A DNA stretch of 64,000 nt. It comes from Fusicatenibacter saccharivorans. GTDB taxonomy: Bacteria > Bacillota > Clostridia > Lachnospirales > Lachnospiraceae. Below the pieces are notes generated by a model, which saw only the letters and a program-made list of their open reading frames with translations, ran no database searches and was not told where the DNA came from. Shown here piece after piece: positions 26,336 through 35,351 of the stretch. Positions within the stretch are counted from its first letter, which is position 1. Every line of letters starts with the position of its first letter. The stretch lies in the NCBI RefSeq assembly GCF_015557635.1, contig NZ_JADNOP010000001.1, positions 1-64,000 on the forward strand, read 5' to 3'. The position numbers were made by a program, and so were the translations under genes.

Positions 26336-27945
26336 TTCGGATACAGCAATTAAAGCTTCCAGTCACCCACACACAGGAGGAACTGGAACAGAAAATAAGA
26401 AAAACACTGAAAATCGGAAAACACGATCTGCAGGAAATTGAGCTCTTACGCCGCTCAATTGATGCCAGAAAGAAATCCGAATTAAAATACGTTTATCAGC
26501 TTGATGTAAAAGTAAAAGATGAGAACGCCGTACTGCGGAAGGCGAAAAATAACCAGATCGTAAAAGCGGAGAAAAAGCCATATGTGTTCCCAAAATCCGG
26601 AGAACAGACTCTTGTTCACCGGCCGGTTATTATCGGAAGCGGTCCGGCAGGACTTTTTTGTGCCTATGTTCTCGCAAAGCATGGCTACCGTCCGCTCGTT
26701 CTGGAGCGCGGCGAATCTGCAGAACAGAGAAAGAAAAGTGTCGATGCGTTCTGGAAAACCGGCGTTCTGAACCCGGAATCGAACGTACAGTTCGGAGAGG
26801 GCGGCGCCGGTACGTTTTCGGATGGAAAATTAAACACTTCGGTGAAGGATCCATCCGGCAGAAACCGTGAGGTACTCCGGATCTTCACGGAATGCGGGGC
26901 ACCGGAAGAAATTCTGTACGATCAGAAACCGCACCTTGGCACCGATCAGCTCATCGGAATTGTGACAACAATGCGGAAAAAGATCGAGGCATGGGGCGGA
27001 GAAGTCCGTTTCGGAGCAAAAGTGACGGACTTTGGGATTGAAAACGGCAGACTCACTTCTGTAACCGTCAATGAAACCGAGAAGATTGCCGCGGAGACTG
27101 CAGTCCTTGCGATCGGCCACTCTGCACGCGATACCTTCTTTAAACTCTGCGAAAATAAGATCTCCATGGAAGCAAAATCCTTCGCTGTCGGCGTCCGCAT
27201 TGAGCATCCGCAGAAGATGATCACGGAGGATCAGTACGGACCGGAGGCACCGGATTTCCTTGGGGCAGCACCGTATAAGCTCACCAATCAGTGTGAAAAC
27301 GGAAGAGGTGTGTACTCATTCTGCATGTGTCCCGGCGGCTATGTTGTCAACGCATCCTCGGAAGCGGAACGCACCTGCGTCAACGGTATGAGTTATTCTG
27401 ACCGGGAAGGTAAAAATGCGAACAGCGCTATGATTGTCACCGTAACACCGGAAGACTACCGCCCGTACCATGTAGAGGGAACGCCGGACGTACTCGATGG
27501 TGTGGCATTCCAGAGAGCGCTTGAACACGCTGCGTGGGAAGCCGGAAAAGGCAAAGTTCCGGTGCAGCTTTTTGGTGATTTCTGTGAAAACAGAGTTTCT
27601 ACAGCACTTGGAGAGGTAACCCCTTCCATCTGCGGAGAATGGACTTTCGCCAATCTGCGGGAAGTTCTTCCGACGTTTATCGGAGACTCCCTTGTGGAAG
27701 GCATTCGTGCATCTGAGCGGAAAATCCACGGCTTTTCCCGTCCGGACGCCGTTCTTTCCGGCGTGGAAGCGCGTACCTCGTCACCGGTCCGCATTGTAAG
27801 AAATGAAACGCTCGAAAGTCCGTCGCTTACCGGTCTTTACCCGTGCGGAGAGGGCGCAGGCTATGCGGGAGGCATCACTTCCGCAGCCATGGACGGATTA
27901 AAAACGGCAGAGGAAATTGCAAAAAAATATATGAATTTTTCATAA
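26332..27945 (+). CDS. FAD-dependent dehydrogenase (COG2509 type)
   Basis: A 537-residue flavoprotein. After an N-terminal domain (about 1-95, with KIGKHDLQEIELLRRSIDAR) there is the FAD-binding GSGPAGLFCAYVLAKHGYRPLVLERG, the FGEGGAGTFSDGKL motif and a C-terminal GAGYAGGI flavin contact. This layout is typical of the uncharacterised dehydrogenases near central-cell genes in Clostridia. The substrate is unknown. The start ATG overlaps the preceding stop by 4 bp. It ends the chain miaA-lyase-flavoprotein-flavoprotein. Confidence 0.9.
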   Translation: MIRIQQLKLPVTHTQEELEQKIRKTLKIGKHDLQEIELLRRSIDARKKSELKYVYQLDVKVKDENAVLRKAKNNQIVKAEKKPYVFPKSGEQTLVHRPVIIGSGPAGLFCAYVLAKHGYRPLVLERGESAEQRKKSVDAFWKTGVLNPESNVQFGEGGAGTFSDGKLNTSVKDPSGRNREVLRIFTECGAPEEILYDQKPHLGTDQLIGIVTTMRKKIEAWGGEVRFGAKVTDFGIENGRLTSVTVNETEKIAAETAVLAIGHSARDTFFKLCENKISMEAKSFAVGVRIEHPQKMITEDQYGPEAPDFLGAAPYKLTNQCENGRGVYSFCMCPGGYVVNASSEAERTCVNGMSYSDREGKNANSAMIVTVTPEDYRPYHVEGTPDVLDGVAFQRALEHAAWEAGKGKVPVQLFGDFCENRVSTALGEVTPSICGEWTFANLREVLPTFIGDSLVEGIRASERKIHGFSRPDAVLSGVEARTSSPVRIVRNETLESPSLTGLYPCGEGAGYAGGITSAAMDGLKTAEEIAKKYMNFS

Positions 27946-27949
27946 TTCC

Positions 27950-27978
27950 TATACATCTGCGGAAAGTTGTGCTAGAAT
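27950..27978 (+). promoter_or_regulatory. Possible promoter of radC
   Basis: TAGAAT (27973-27978) with an extended TGC and a weak TATACA 17 bases upstream. An internal start before radC is plausible but the -35 is poor. Confidence 0.4.
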
Positions 27979-28039
27979 GATGGGTGATTCAAACCAATGT
28001 ATTCCATGAAAATTCCCGGAAGAGTGGTGGGAGGAATAC

Positions 28040-28729
28040 ATGAGAAAAAATGGATTACGAAACCTGCCGACGATGGAACAGCCATATGAAAAATGCCTGG
28101 AAAACGGCCCGGAAAGTCTTTCCGACGCGGAGCTTCTGGCTGTCATTTTACGATGTGGGGCAAGGGGAAAAACATCCCTGGAGCTCGCAAGAGAAATTCT
28201 TTCCCTTTCCGGAAAAGAGGAGGGCCTGTTAGGACTCTATCACTGTACAAGACAGGAACTTCTGCAGATCCGCGGAGTCGGGGAAGTAAAAGCGATCCAG
28301 CTCCAGTGCATCGGTGAGCTTTCCAAACGAATGGCCGCGGCCGGAGCAAGAAAAGGTCTCTGCTTTCATGATCCGGCTTCCATTGCGGATTATTACATGG
28401 AACGTCTCCGCCACGAGGATCAGGAGGTTCTTCTCTGCATGATGCTGGACACAAAAAATCAGCTTCTCGGAGAAAAGGAAATCACAAGAGGAACGGTCAA
28501 TGCGACGATGATTTCGCCGCGGGAGCTTTTTCTTGCGGCACTGCAGTTCCGTGCGGTTCATATTCTACTGGTTCACAACCATCCAAGCGGAATCCCGGAA
28601 CCAAGCGGTGACGACATTACCGTGACACGGCAGATCCGGCGGGCGGGCGAAATGCTCGGCATTACCCTGCTGGATCACATTATTATCGGGGATCACTGTT
28701 ATACCAGTATGCTGGAACAGGGAATCTGA
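28040..28729 (+). CDS. radC: RadC/YsxA-family JAMM-domain protein
   Basis: A 229-residue protein with a helix-hairpin-helix region (about 65-95, LLQIRGVGEVKAIQL) and a C-terminal MPN/JAMM metalloprotease-like fold. The metal ligands His179, His181 and Asp192 sit in LLVHNHPSGIPEPSGDD. Although named for a DNA-repair phenotype, RadC has no proven repair function. GGGAGG precedes the ATG. It stands just upstream of mreB, the common position in Firmicutes. Confidence 0.95.
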   Translation: MRKNGLRNLPTMEQPYEKCLENGPESLSDAELLAVILRCGARGKTSLELAREILSLSGKEEGLLGLYHCTRQELLQIRGVGEVKAIQLQCIGELSKRMAAAGARKGLCFHDPASIADYYMERLRHEDQEVLLCMMLDTKNQLLGEKEITRGTVNATMISPRELFLAALQFRAVHILLVHNHPSGIPEPSGDDITVTRQIRRAGEMLGITLLDHIIIGDHCYTSMLEQGI

Positions 28730-28785
28730 TCCCGAAAATCCGAGGCAGAAATGCCCAAAGGAAGGGAACAAGTTAAAGGAGCACG

Positions 28786-29799
28786 ATGCAGATTCGAAAT
28801 GTATACGGCATAGACCTTGGCACCAGTACCGTCAAAATCTATGACCTGAAGAAAGACACAATCACAAAAGAAAAAAATATGATTGCCATACGCAACCGCG
28901 AACAGGTGATTGCCGTTGGAAATTACGCATATGAAATGCACGAGAGAACGCCTTCCAATATCGAGGTAATTACCCCCATGAGCAACGGACGCATTGCGAA
29001 TGTATTGATGGTAGAAGCCGTTTTGCACACGCTTCTCCACCGCTGTACGCGCCACATGGGATACCGCCCGGAGCTGTATTTTTCAGTTCCCTGCGATATG
29101 ACAGAGATTGAACGGCGTTCTTATTATACGATTGCACATAAGGGAGCCTTAAAAAACTGCCGCATGTATCTTGTGGATAAACCAATCGCGGATGCGCTGG
29201 CACTTGGCATTCCGATCAACCGCACGAAGGGTTCCATGATTGTCAACATCGGAGCGCAGAGCACAGAGATTTCTGTTATCGCCAACGCGAGAGTTATTTT
29301 TTCCAGAATCATCCCGGTAGGCGGAAAACAGTTCAACGAATCGATATGCAATCTGAACCGCCGCAAAAACAATTTCCAGATTGGCTCCAAAACAGCCAAA
29401 CGTGTCAAGATTGCGCTGGCGGATCTTGGAACAGACAAAAAAGAGGCGCGGAAGGTGCGCGGCGTAGATGGTGCATCCGGTCTTCCAATGGAAGGGATCA
29501 TTACTTCTTCCCTCGTAAACGAAGCACTCCTTTCCGGTGTTAATGAGATCGGCGAGGAAATCAAGCATGCGCTGGAGCGTACACCGCCGCAGATCCACGA
29601 TCATATCCAGAAAGAGGGTATTTATATCACCGGCGGAAGCACAAGGATTCCGAACATTGACCGCTATCTTTCGAGACAGCTCGGCTGTCCGGTGCAGCTT
29701 TCCCAGTATTATGACCTCTGTACCATCTGTGGGCTCAAGGAACTGATCACGCACGATGCGCTGCATCGCTGGGCTTACACGGTAAATAAAAAGAAGTAA
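28786..29799 (+). CDS. mreB: Rod-shape actin homologue MreB (divergent)
   Basis: MreB polymerises on the inner membrane face and guides sidewall synthesis. The 337-residue protein has phosphate-1 GIDLGTSTVKIY, a phosphate-2 region NIGAQSTEISV and the adenosine loop YITGGSTRIPN. It differs from canonical MreB in the N-terminal strand (KNMIAIRN) and in residues around GNYAYEMHERTPSN, so it belongs to a divergent clade. The context mreB-mreC-mreD-PBP supports the role. AAAGGAG precedes the ATG. Confidence 0.93.
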   Translation: MQIRNVYGIDLGTSTVKIYDLKKDTITKEKNMIAIRNREQVIAVGNYAYEMHERTPSNIEVITPMSNGRIANVLMVEAVLHTLLHRCTRHMGYRPELYFSVPCDMTEIERRSYYTIAHKGALKNCRMYLVDKPIADALALGIPINRTKGSMIVNIGAQSTEISVIANARVIFSRIIPVGGKQFNESICNLNRRKNNFQIGSKTAKRVKIALADLGTDKKEARKVRGVDGASGLPMEGIITSSLVNEALLSGVNEIGEEIKHALERTPPQIHDHIQKEGIYITGGSTRIPNIDRYLSRQLGCPVQLSQYYDLCTICGLKELITHDALHRWAYTVNKKK

Positions 29800-29820
29800 A
29801 TCTATCAAAAAGGACCCGCT

Positions 29821-30672
29821 ATGAATAAGAAGAAAAAATTTCAGCTAAAAAGCAAACATTTACTTTTCATCATGACGTTCCTGTGTCTCTCCGGCATTTT
29901 AGGCAGTGCAGCAGACAAAATGCCGGTCACGCCGATCCGGGAAGCCGCAGGCTTTGTGATCATCCCGTTTCAGAACGGAATTAACCAGATCGGTGCGTAT
30001 TTGACAGACTGTCTGACCGGTTTCCAGAACGTCAAAAAACTGTCTGCCGAGAAAGAGGAGCTTGAACAGAAGGTCACGGATCTGACTGAGGAAAACAATC
30101 AGCTTGTACAGGAGCAGCAGGAGCTGCAGCGTCTTCAGGAGCTGTATCAGCTGGACCAGTCCTACTCGGAATATGAAAAAGTAGCAGCACAGGTCATCTC
30201 AAAGGATCCGGGCAACTGGTATGATACCTTTGTCATCAACAAAGGATCAAATGACGGGATTCAGAAAGATATGAACGTTATTGCAGACGGCGGCCTTGTT
30301 GGACTTGTTGAGGAGGTAAGTTCCAATTCCGCTACTGTCCGCTCTATCATTGATGACTCCAGTTCCGTGAGCGCCATGACAGCATCTACCTCGGATACGT
30401 GTATTGTATCGGGTGATCTGCGCCTGATCAGCGACGGAAAGCTTGCCTTTTCCCAGCTGAATACAACCGACACGGTAGCTGAGGGCGAAAAGATTGTGAC
30501 ATCGAACATCAGTGATAAATACCTCCGCGGTATTCTGATCGGCTATGTCAGTGAAATCACCGAGGACTCCAATCACCTGACGAAAAAGGGATACATCATT
30601 CCTGTTGTGGATTTTCAACATATTCAGGAAGTTCTCGTGATCAAAGAATTAAAACAGCAGGGAGGAGAGTAA
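29821..30672 (+). CDS. mreC: Rod-shape protein MreC
   Basis: MreC is a single-pass protein linking MreB to the elongation PBPs. The 283-residue chain has a basic N-terminus, one membrane helix (about 12-30), a coiled coil (about 68-108, rich in EKEELEQKV and QEQQELQRLQEL), and the C-terminal double beta-barrel (AAQVISKDPGNWYDTFVINKGSNDGI onwards). It starts 21 bp after mreB and its stop abuts the mreD ATG. Confidence 0.95.
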   Translation: MNKKKKFQLKSKHLLFIMTFLCLSGILGSAADKMPVTPIREAAGFVIIPFQNGINQIGAYLTDCLTGFQNVKKLSAEKEELEQKVTDLTEENNQLVQEQQELQRLQELYQLDQSYSEYEKVAAQVISKDPGNWYDTFVINKGSNDGIQKDMNVIADGGLVGLVEEVSSNSATVRSIIDDSSSVSAMTASTSDTCIVSGDLRLISDGKLAFSQLNTTDTVAEGEKIVTSNISDKYLRGILIGYVSEITEDSNHLTKKGYIIPVVDFQHIQEVLVIKELKQQGGE

Positions 30673-31200
30673 ATGCGCAGAAAAATCACGCTTGCCTTTC
30701 TGATTCTGGCAGCTTTCCTGTTACAGACAACTGTATTTCAGTATTTTCAGATCGCGTCCGTAACGCCGAACCTTCTTCTGATTCTGACGTCCGCCTTTGG
30801 GCTGATGCGCGGAAAAAAAGAGGGACTGATGGTCGGATTTTTCAGCGGTCTGATGATTGATCTGTTCTACGGCAGCCTGTTTGGATTTTACGCACTGCTC
30901 TACATGTATATCGGTTATCTGAATGGCTTTTTCTGCAAAGTCTTCTATGACGATGATATTAAGGTACACATTGTACTGGTCGCTGCCAGCGATCTTGTCT
31001 ACAGTCTGCTGATGTATGTGCTGCAGTTCCTGCTGCGCGTGCGCCTGCACTTTTTCGATTATCTGGCGCATATTATTCTGCCGGAAATGGTATACACGGT
31101 AGTGCTCTCCATTCTGCTTTACCGGCTTTTATTTATCATCAACCGTAAACTGACCGAAAATGAAATGGAAGGACAACAGTCGCCATGGCTAAGAAGATAA
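30673..31200 (+). CDS. mreD: Rod-shape protein MreD
   Basis: A 175-residue integral membrane protein with five to six hydrophobic helices and the family pattern VTPNLLLILTSAFGLMRGKKEGLMVGFFSGLMIDL. MreD works with MreC in the elongasome; its precise action is unknown. The ATG follows the mreC stop directly, with GGGAGGAG in the mreC end. Its 3' end overlaps the PBP gene by 16 bp. Confidence 0.93.
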   Translation: MRRKITLAFLILAAFLLQTTVFQYFQIASVTPNLLLILTSAFGLMRGKKEGLMVGFFSGLMIDLFYGSLFGFYALLYMYIGYLNGFFCKVFYDDDIKVHIVLVAASDLVYSLLMYVLQFLLRVRLHFFDYLAHIILPEMVYTVVLSILLYRLLFIINRKLTENEMEGQQSPWLRR

Positions 31201-34169
31201 GAAAACTTTTCCGCAGACTCGGTGAAAACCGCACCCTATTGCTTGGTGTGGTTTTCCTTGCTATGTTTGCCGTCCTGATCGGAAGACTTTTTATCCTGCA
31301 GGTGGTGCATGGAGAAGAGTATGCGGATAATTTTGAACTGCAAATCACAAAAACCAGAACCCTTGATAGTACAAGAGGAAATATTTATGACCGGAACGGA
31401 AAACTGATCGCTGGAAATAAGGTTTCCTACTCCGTAACCATCGAGGATAACGGAACGTACAACACGACAAAAGAACGTATTCTCTCTCTGAACGCAGAAC
31501 TCTATCGTCTCTGTAAGCTGATTCGTGCAAACGGAGACTCGATTGACACCAGCACCTTCCCGATTGAAGTGGATGAGAACGGTGCGTTTGTTTTTACAGG
31601 TGAAGAGGGAACGACCCGCGACCGTTTCCGTGCAGACATTTATGGACAGAAGAAAATCGACGATATGACGGCAGAACAGAAGAGTTCCAGTGCCGAAACG
31701 CTGATGACATTTCTTGCCGGACCGGACGGCTTTGGCCTGGATGCCTATTCTGACGATGAAAAATACGCATATTCTGCCAAAGATTTTGAAGAGTATGGTC
31801 TTCCATACCAGACAGACGAATCCGGAAATGCGGTCCTTTCTCTTTCCAATCAGGAGCGTCTGGAAATTCTGGTGATCCGCTATAAGATGAAACAGACGAA
31901 TTATCAGAAGTATGTCCGCGTGACAGTTGCTTCCGGCGTCAGCAGCAATACAACTGCATCGATTGCAGAGAATGAAGATGTTCTGCAGGGTGTCAGCATT
32001 TCGGAAGATTCCGAGCGTGTATATTATGACGGAAAGTATTTTTCCTCTCTGATCGGTTATACGGGCCAGGCGTCCTCAGACGAGCTGACAGAACTGAATG
32101 AAGAGCTGAAGAGCCAGGGAAAAGAAGAAACGTATTCCACGGAATCCATCGTCGGAAAATCTGGTCTGGAACAGTATATGGAGACAATCCTTCAGGGAAC
32201 CGACGGATCAGAAGAGATTATCGTTAATAACGTCGGAAAAGAGCTGGAAACGGTAGAAGGATCCCTGGTTGAGCCAAAACAGGGAAATAACGTCTATCTT
32301 TCGATTGATTATGACCTGCAGATTGCGGTATATAAAATTCTGGAACAGAGAATTGCCGGCATTCTGAAACAGTATCTGAGTGATGTAAAATCCGTTGATA
32401 CCTCAACACTTGCCAATACGGATGCCGTTCCGATTCCAATTTACGATGTATACAATGCACTGATCGAAAACAGCACGATTGATATTTCCCATTTCTCGGC
32501 GGCGGATGCCACGGAGCGTGAGCAGCGGATCTATGCACTGTTCCAGCAGAAGCTCCAGCAGGTGCTTGCCGAGATTACGCAGGAACTGACCGTTGAAACA
32601 GCAACCGTTTACAACGACCTTAGCGATGAAATGCAGGAATATGAGACATTCATCGTGGATAAGCTGCTTTCCAGTACGATGGGTATTCTTTCTTCAACAG
32701 CAATTGATGAGAAAGACGCCACCTATCAGGCATGGAATGACGGAACGATTTCTCTTCGTGATTATCTGACGTATGCGGCAAGCCAGAACTGGATTGATGT
32801 CTCAGCACTGACGCAGGATGATGCCTACCTGGATTCTCAGGAGGTTTATCAGAAGCTGACGGAGGTTATTCTGGACCGTCTGGCAAACAATACAACATTT
32901 GCAAAAAAGATGTATCACTATATGCTGCTGCAGGATATGCTCGATGGCTATGATATCTGCAATCTGATGTATGATCAGAACCTTCTGACGAAAGAGGATG
33001 ACGATTATGCCGCTTATGTTGCAGGAAATATGACACCGTTCCAGCTTCTGTCCGATAAAATCGCCAAACTGGAAATCACCCCGGCACAGCTTGCACTCGA
33101 TCCGTGTTCCGGTTCTGCTGTCATTACGGACCCGAATACCGGTGCTATTTTAGCCTGTGTTTCCTATCCTGGCTACGACAACAACCGCCTGGCAAACCAG
33201 ATGGATACCGCATACTGGGCAAAATTGAATACCGATGAATCCAGCCCGCTGTACAACAAAGCAACCCAGCAGAAGACGGCTCCTGGTTCCACCTTTAAAC
33301 CGCTGATGGCGGTTGCCGGATTAAGCGAAGGCATAATTACTCCGACCAGTACCATCAACTGCAACGGTCTGTTCGGGGAAGGACTTGTCAACGAATCTGA
33401 CTATGTCCACTGCCATCAGTTGAGCGGCCACGGAGATCTGAACATTGTCGGTGCCATCCAGAACTCCTGCAACGTGTTCTTCTGTACGCTTGGATATCGT
33501 CTGGGACTCGATGAGAACGGCACCTTTAAACAGAAGCGCTCTCTGGAAATGATCCAGAAATATGCCGATATGTTTAAGCTGGATGAAAAGACTGGAATCG
33601 AAATTTCGGAAACCGATCCGAATGTAACCGATTCCCTCCCGATCCCTTCCTCGATTGGTCAGGGTACCAACAACTATACGACGACACAGCTTGCACGCTA
33701 TGTCACAACGATTGCAAATTCCGGTACGGTTTATAATCTTTCCCTTCTGCAGAAAGCAACGGATTCGGATGGCAATGACATCGATATGGGCGCAGATTTC
33801 GGCCCGACGGTAAATTCAGAAATGGATGTTGATTCCAACATCTGGGATCTGGTACACGAAGGCATGCGAAAAGTAATCAGCGTATCCAATGCGACCATTT
33901 TCCCGGAATCCTGGCCGGTAGAGCTTTCCGGAAAAACCGGTACCGCGCAGGAAGACCGTACACGTGCAAACCATGGACTGTTTATCGGCTTCTCTCACTA
34001 TGAGAGCAGAGACGATATTGCTCTTGCCGTCCGCATTCCGTTTGGATATTCTTCTATGAACGCAGAGTTGGTAGCTAAGGATATCTTAGATTATTACTAT
34101 GGCCTCTCAGACGATATTCTGTCCGGTCAGGCAAACTCCAACGGTGTTGCAAGCGTGAGAGCAGACTAA
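31185..34169 (+). CDS. Long class B penicillin-binding protein (PBP2/MrdA type)
   Basis: A transpeptidase for sidewall peptidoglycan. It has a short cytoplasmic tail and one membrane helix (about 18-40), the class B pedestal beginning near TRTLDSTRGNIYDRNGKLIA, and a C-terminal transpeptidase with Ser702 (GSTFK), Ser761 (SCN) and Lys917 (KTGTA). At 994 residues it is far longer than the usual 600 to 720. The extra length lies mostly between the pedestal and the active-site motif, including a helical, acidic stretch (about 420-630). The position after mreD and before minD-rodA supports MrdA function with the RodA glycosyltransferase nearby. Confidence 0.93.
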   Translation: MAKKIRKLFRRLGENRTLLLGVVFLAMFAVLIGRLFILQVVHGEEYADNFELQITKTRTLDSTRGNIYDRNGKLIAGNKVSYSVTIEDNGTYNTTKERILSLNAELYRLCKLIRANGDSIDTSTFPIEVDENGAFVFTGEEGTTRDRFRADIYGQKKIDDMTAEQKSSSAETLMTFLAGPDGFGLDAYSDDEKYAYSAKDFEEYGLPYQTDESGNAVLSLSNQERLEILVIRYKMKQTNYQKYVRVTVASGVSSNTTASIAENEDVLQGVSISEDSERVYYDGKYFSSLIGYTGQASSDELTELNEELKSQGKEETYSTESIVGKSGLEQYMETILQGTDGSEEIIVNNVGKELETVEGSLVEPKQGNNVYLSIDYDLQIAVYKILEQRIAGILKQYLSDVKSVDTSTLANTDAVPIPIYDVYNALIENSTIDISHFSAADATEREQRIYALFQQKLQQVLAEITQELTVETATVYNDLSDEMQEYETFIVDKLLSSTMGILSSTAIDEKDATYQAWNDGTISLRDYLTYAASQNWIDVSALTQDDAYLDSQEVYQKLTEVILDRLANNTTFAKKMYHYMLLQDMLDGYDICNLMYDQNLLTKEDDDYAAYVAGNMTPFQLLSDKIAKLEITPAQLALDPCSGSAVITDPNTGAILACVSYPGYDNNRLANQMDTAYWAKLNTDESSPLYNKATQQKTAPGSTFKPLMAVAGLSEGIITPTSTINCNGLFGEGLVNESDYVHCHQLSGHGDLNIVGAIQNSCNVFFCTLGYRLGLDENGTFKQKRSLEMIQKYADMFKLDEKTGIEISETDPNVTDSLPIPSSIGQGTNNYTTTQLARYVTTIANSGTVYNLSLLQKATDSDGNDIDMGADFGPTVNSEMDVDSNIWDLVHEGMRKVISVSNATIFPESWPVELSGKTGTAQEDRTRANHGLFIGFSHYESRDDIALAVRIPFGYSSMNAELVAKDILDYYYGLSDDILSGQANSNGVASVRAD

Positions 34170-34219
34170 GGAATTTTTCCGGCAGAAACGAAGCCTGGGA
34201 AGAAAGCTGCAAAAGAGAA

Positions 34220-34255
34220 AGGATGCGTTTTTAAACAAAGGTTTGGACGCATCCT
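34220..34255 (+). other. Hairpin between the PBP gene and minD
   Basis: AGGATGCGT (34220-34228) pairs perfectly with ACGCATCCT (34247-34255); the loop is 18 bases. No T run follows, so it may be an mRNA processing or stability element rather than a terminator. This 129-bp gap is where minC would be expected. Confidence 0.5.
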
Positions 34256-34298
34256 GCGGCATGAAAATGCAGAACAGTTTTCAACAAGGAGGTTCCAG

Positions 34299-35078
34299 AT
34301 GAGTGAAGTCATTGTAATTACATCAGGAAAAGGCGGCGTCGGAAAGACGACAACCGCAGCAAATATCGGAATCGGGCTGGCACAGCTTGGAAAGAAAGTT
34401 GTGATGGTAGATACCGACATCGGTCTTCGAAACCTGGATGTCGTGCTCGGCCTTGAAAACCGGATTGTCTACAATCTTGTGGATGTTGTGGAGGGCAACT
34501 GCCGGATGAAGCAGGCGCTAATCCGCGACAAACGGTACGAGCAGCTCTACCTTCTCCCGTCTGCCCAGACGAGGGACAAGACAAGCGTAACGCCCGAGCA
34601 GATGAAAAAACTCTGCGATGAATTAAAACAGAGCTTTGATTTTGTTCTTCTTGACTGTCCGGCAGGCATTGAGCAGGGATTTGCAAATGCAGTTGCCGGT
34701 GCCAATAAGGCAATTGTTGTGACTACGCCGGAGGTTTCGGCCATCCGGGACGCGGACCGCATCATCGGCCTTCTGGAGGCGCAGGATCTGAGGGATATCT
34801 CTCTTGTCATCAATCGTATCCGGCCGGATATGGTAAAACGCGGTGAAATGATGTCGGTGGATGATGTACAGGAAATTCTTGCTGTTCCGCTGCTCGGCAT
34901 TCTGCCCGATGATGAGCAGGTAGTAATCGCCACCAACCAGGGCGAAGCGATCGCTGGAAGCGGTTCCAAGGCAGGAGAAGCCTTTACGAATATCAGCCAC
35001 AGGATCCTCGGGGAGAGTGTTCCCTACTTGGATCTTGACAGCAAAAAGGGATTTTTCCGCCGCGTATTCGGGCGATAG
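34299..35078 (+). CDS. minD: Septum-site determining ATPase MinD
   Basis: MinD is a ParA-type ATPase that binds the membrane and directs Min-system placement of the division septum. The 259-residue protein has the deviant Walker A GKGGVGKTT (residues about 10-18), DTDIGLRNLD, LLDCPAGIE, and a C-terminal amphipathic membrane-targeting segment (KKGFFRRVFG). AAGGAGG precedes the ATG. minE follows 12 bp later. No minC precedes it. Confidence 0.97.
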   Translation: MSEVIVITSGKGGVGKTTTAANIGIGLAQLGKKVVMVDTDIGLRNLDVVLGLENRIVYNLVDVVEGNCRMKQALIRDKRYEQLYLLPSAQTRDKTSVTPEQMKKLCDELKQSFDFVLLDCPAGIEQGFANAVAGANKAIVVTTPEVSAIRDADRIIGLLEAQDLRDISLVINRIRPDMVKRGEMMSVDDVQEILAVPLLGILPDDEQVVIATNQGEAIAGSGSKAGEAFTNISHRILGESVPYLDLDSKKGFFRRVFGR

Positions 35079-35090
35079 GAGGGAACTGGT

Positions 35091-35351
35091 ATGGGTTTAT
35101 TTTCAGGCAGAAAGCCGCACTCCGGCCTCGTTGCAAAAGAACGTCTGTCCAATCTTTTAATGGCAGAACGTCTGAACTGTTCTCCGGCATCGCTTCAGAT
35201 GCTGAAAAATGATCTTTCTGCTGCTGCAGGAAAATACCTTACCGTTGAGGCGGATGAAATTTCCGTCACCATTACACAAACAACCCCTGTCATACTGACA
35301 GCGAAAATACCATTGAAAAGAAACGAGGAGTATCATGTTAAGACGATATAA
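35091..35351 (+). CDS. minE: Cell division topological specificity factor MinE
   Basis: An 86-residue MinE. The N-terminal membrane-binding/MinD-contact part carries AKERLSNLLMAERLNCSP, and the C-terminal topological-specificity domain has EISVTITQ and AKIPL strands. It stimulates MinD ATPase and drives its redistribution. It overlaps the start of rodA by 17 bp. Confidence 0.9.
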   Translation: MGLFSGRKPHSGLVAKERLSNLLMAERLNCSPASLQMLKNDLSAAAGKYLTVEADEISVTITQTTPVILTAKIPLKRNEEYHVKTI

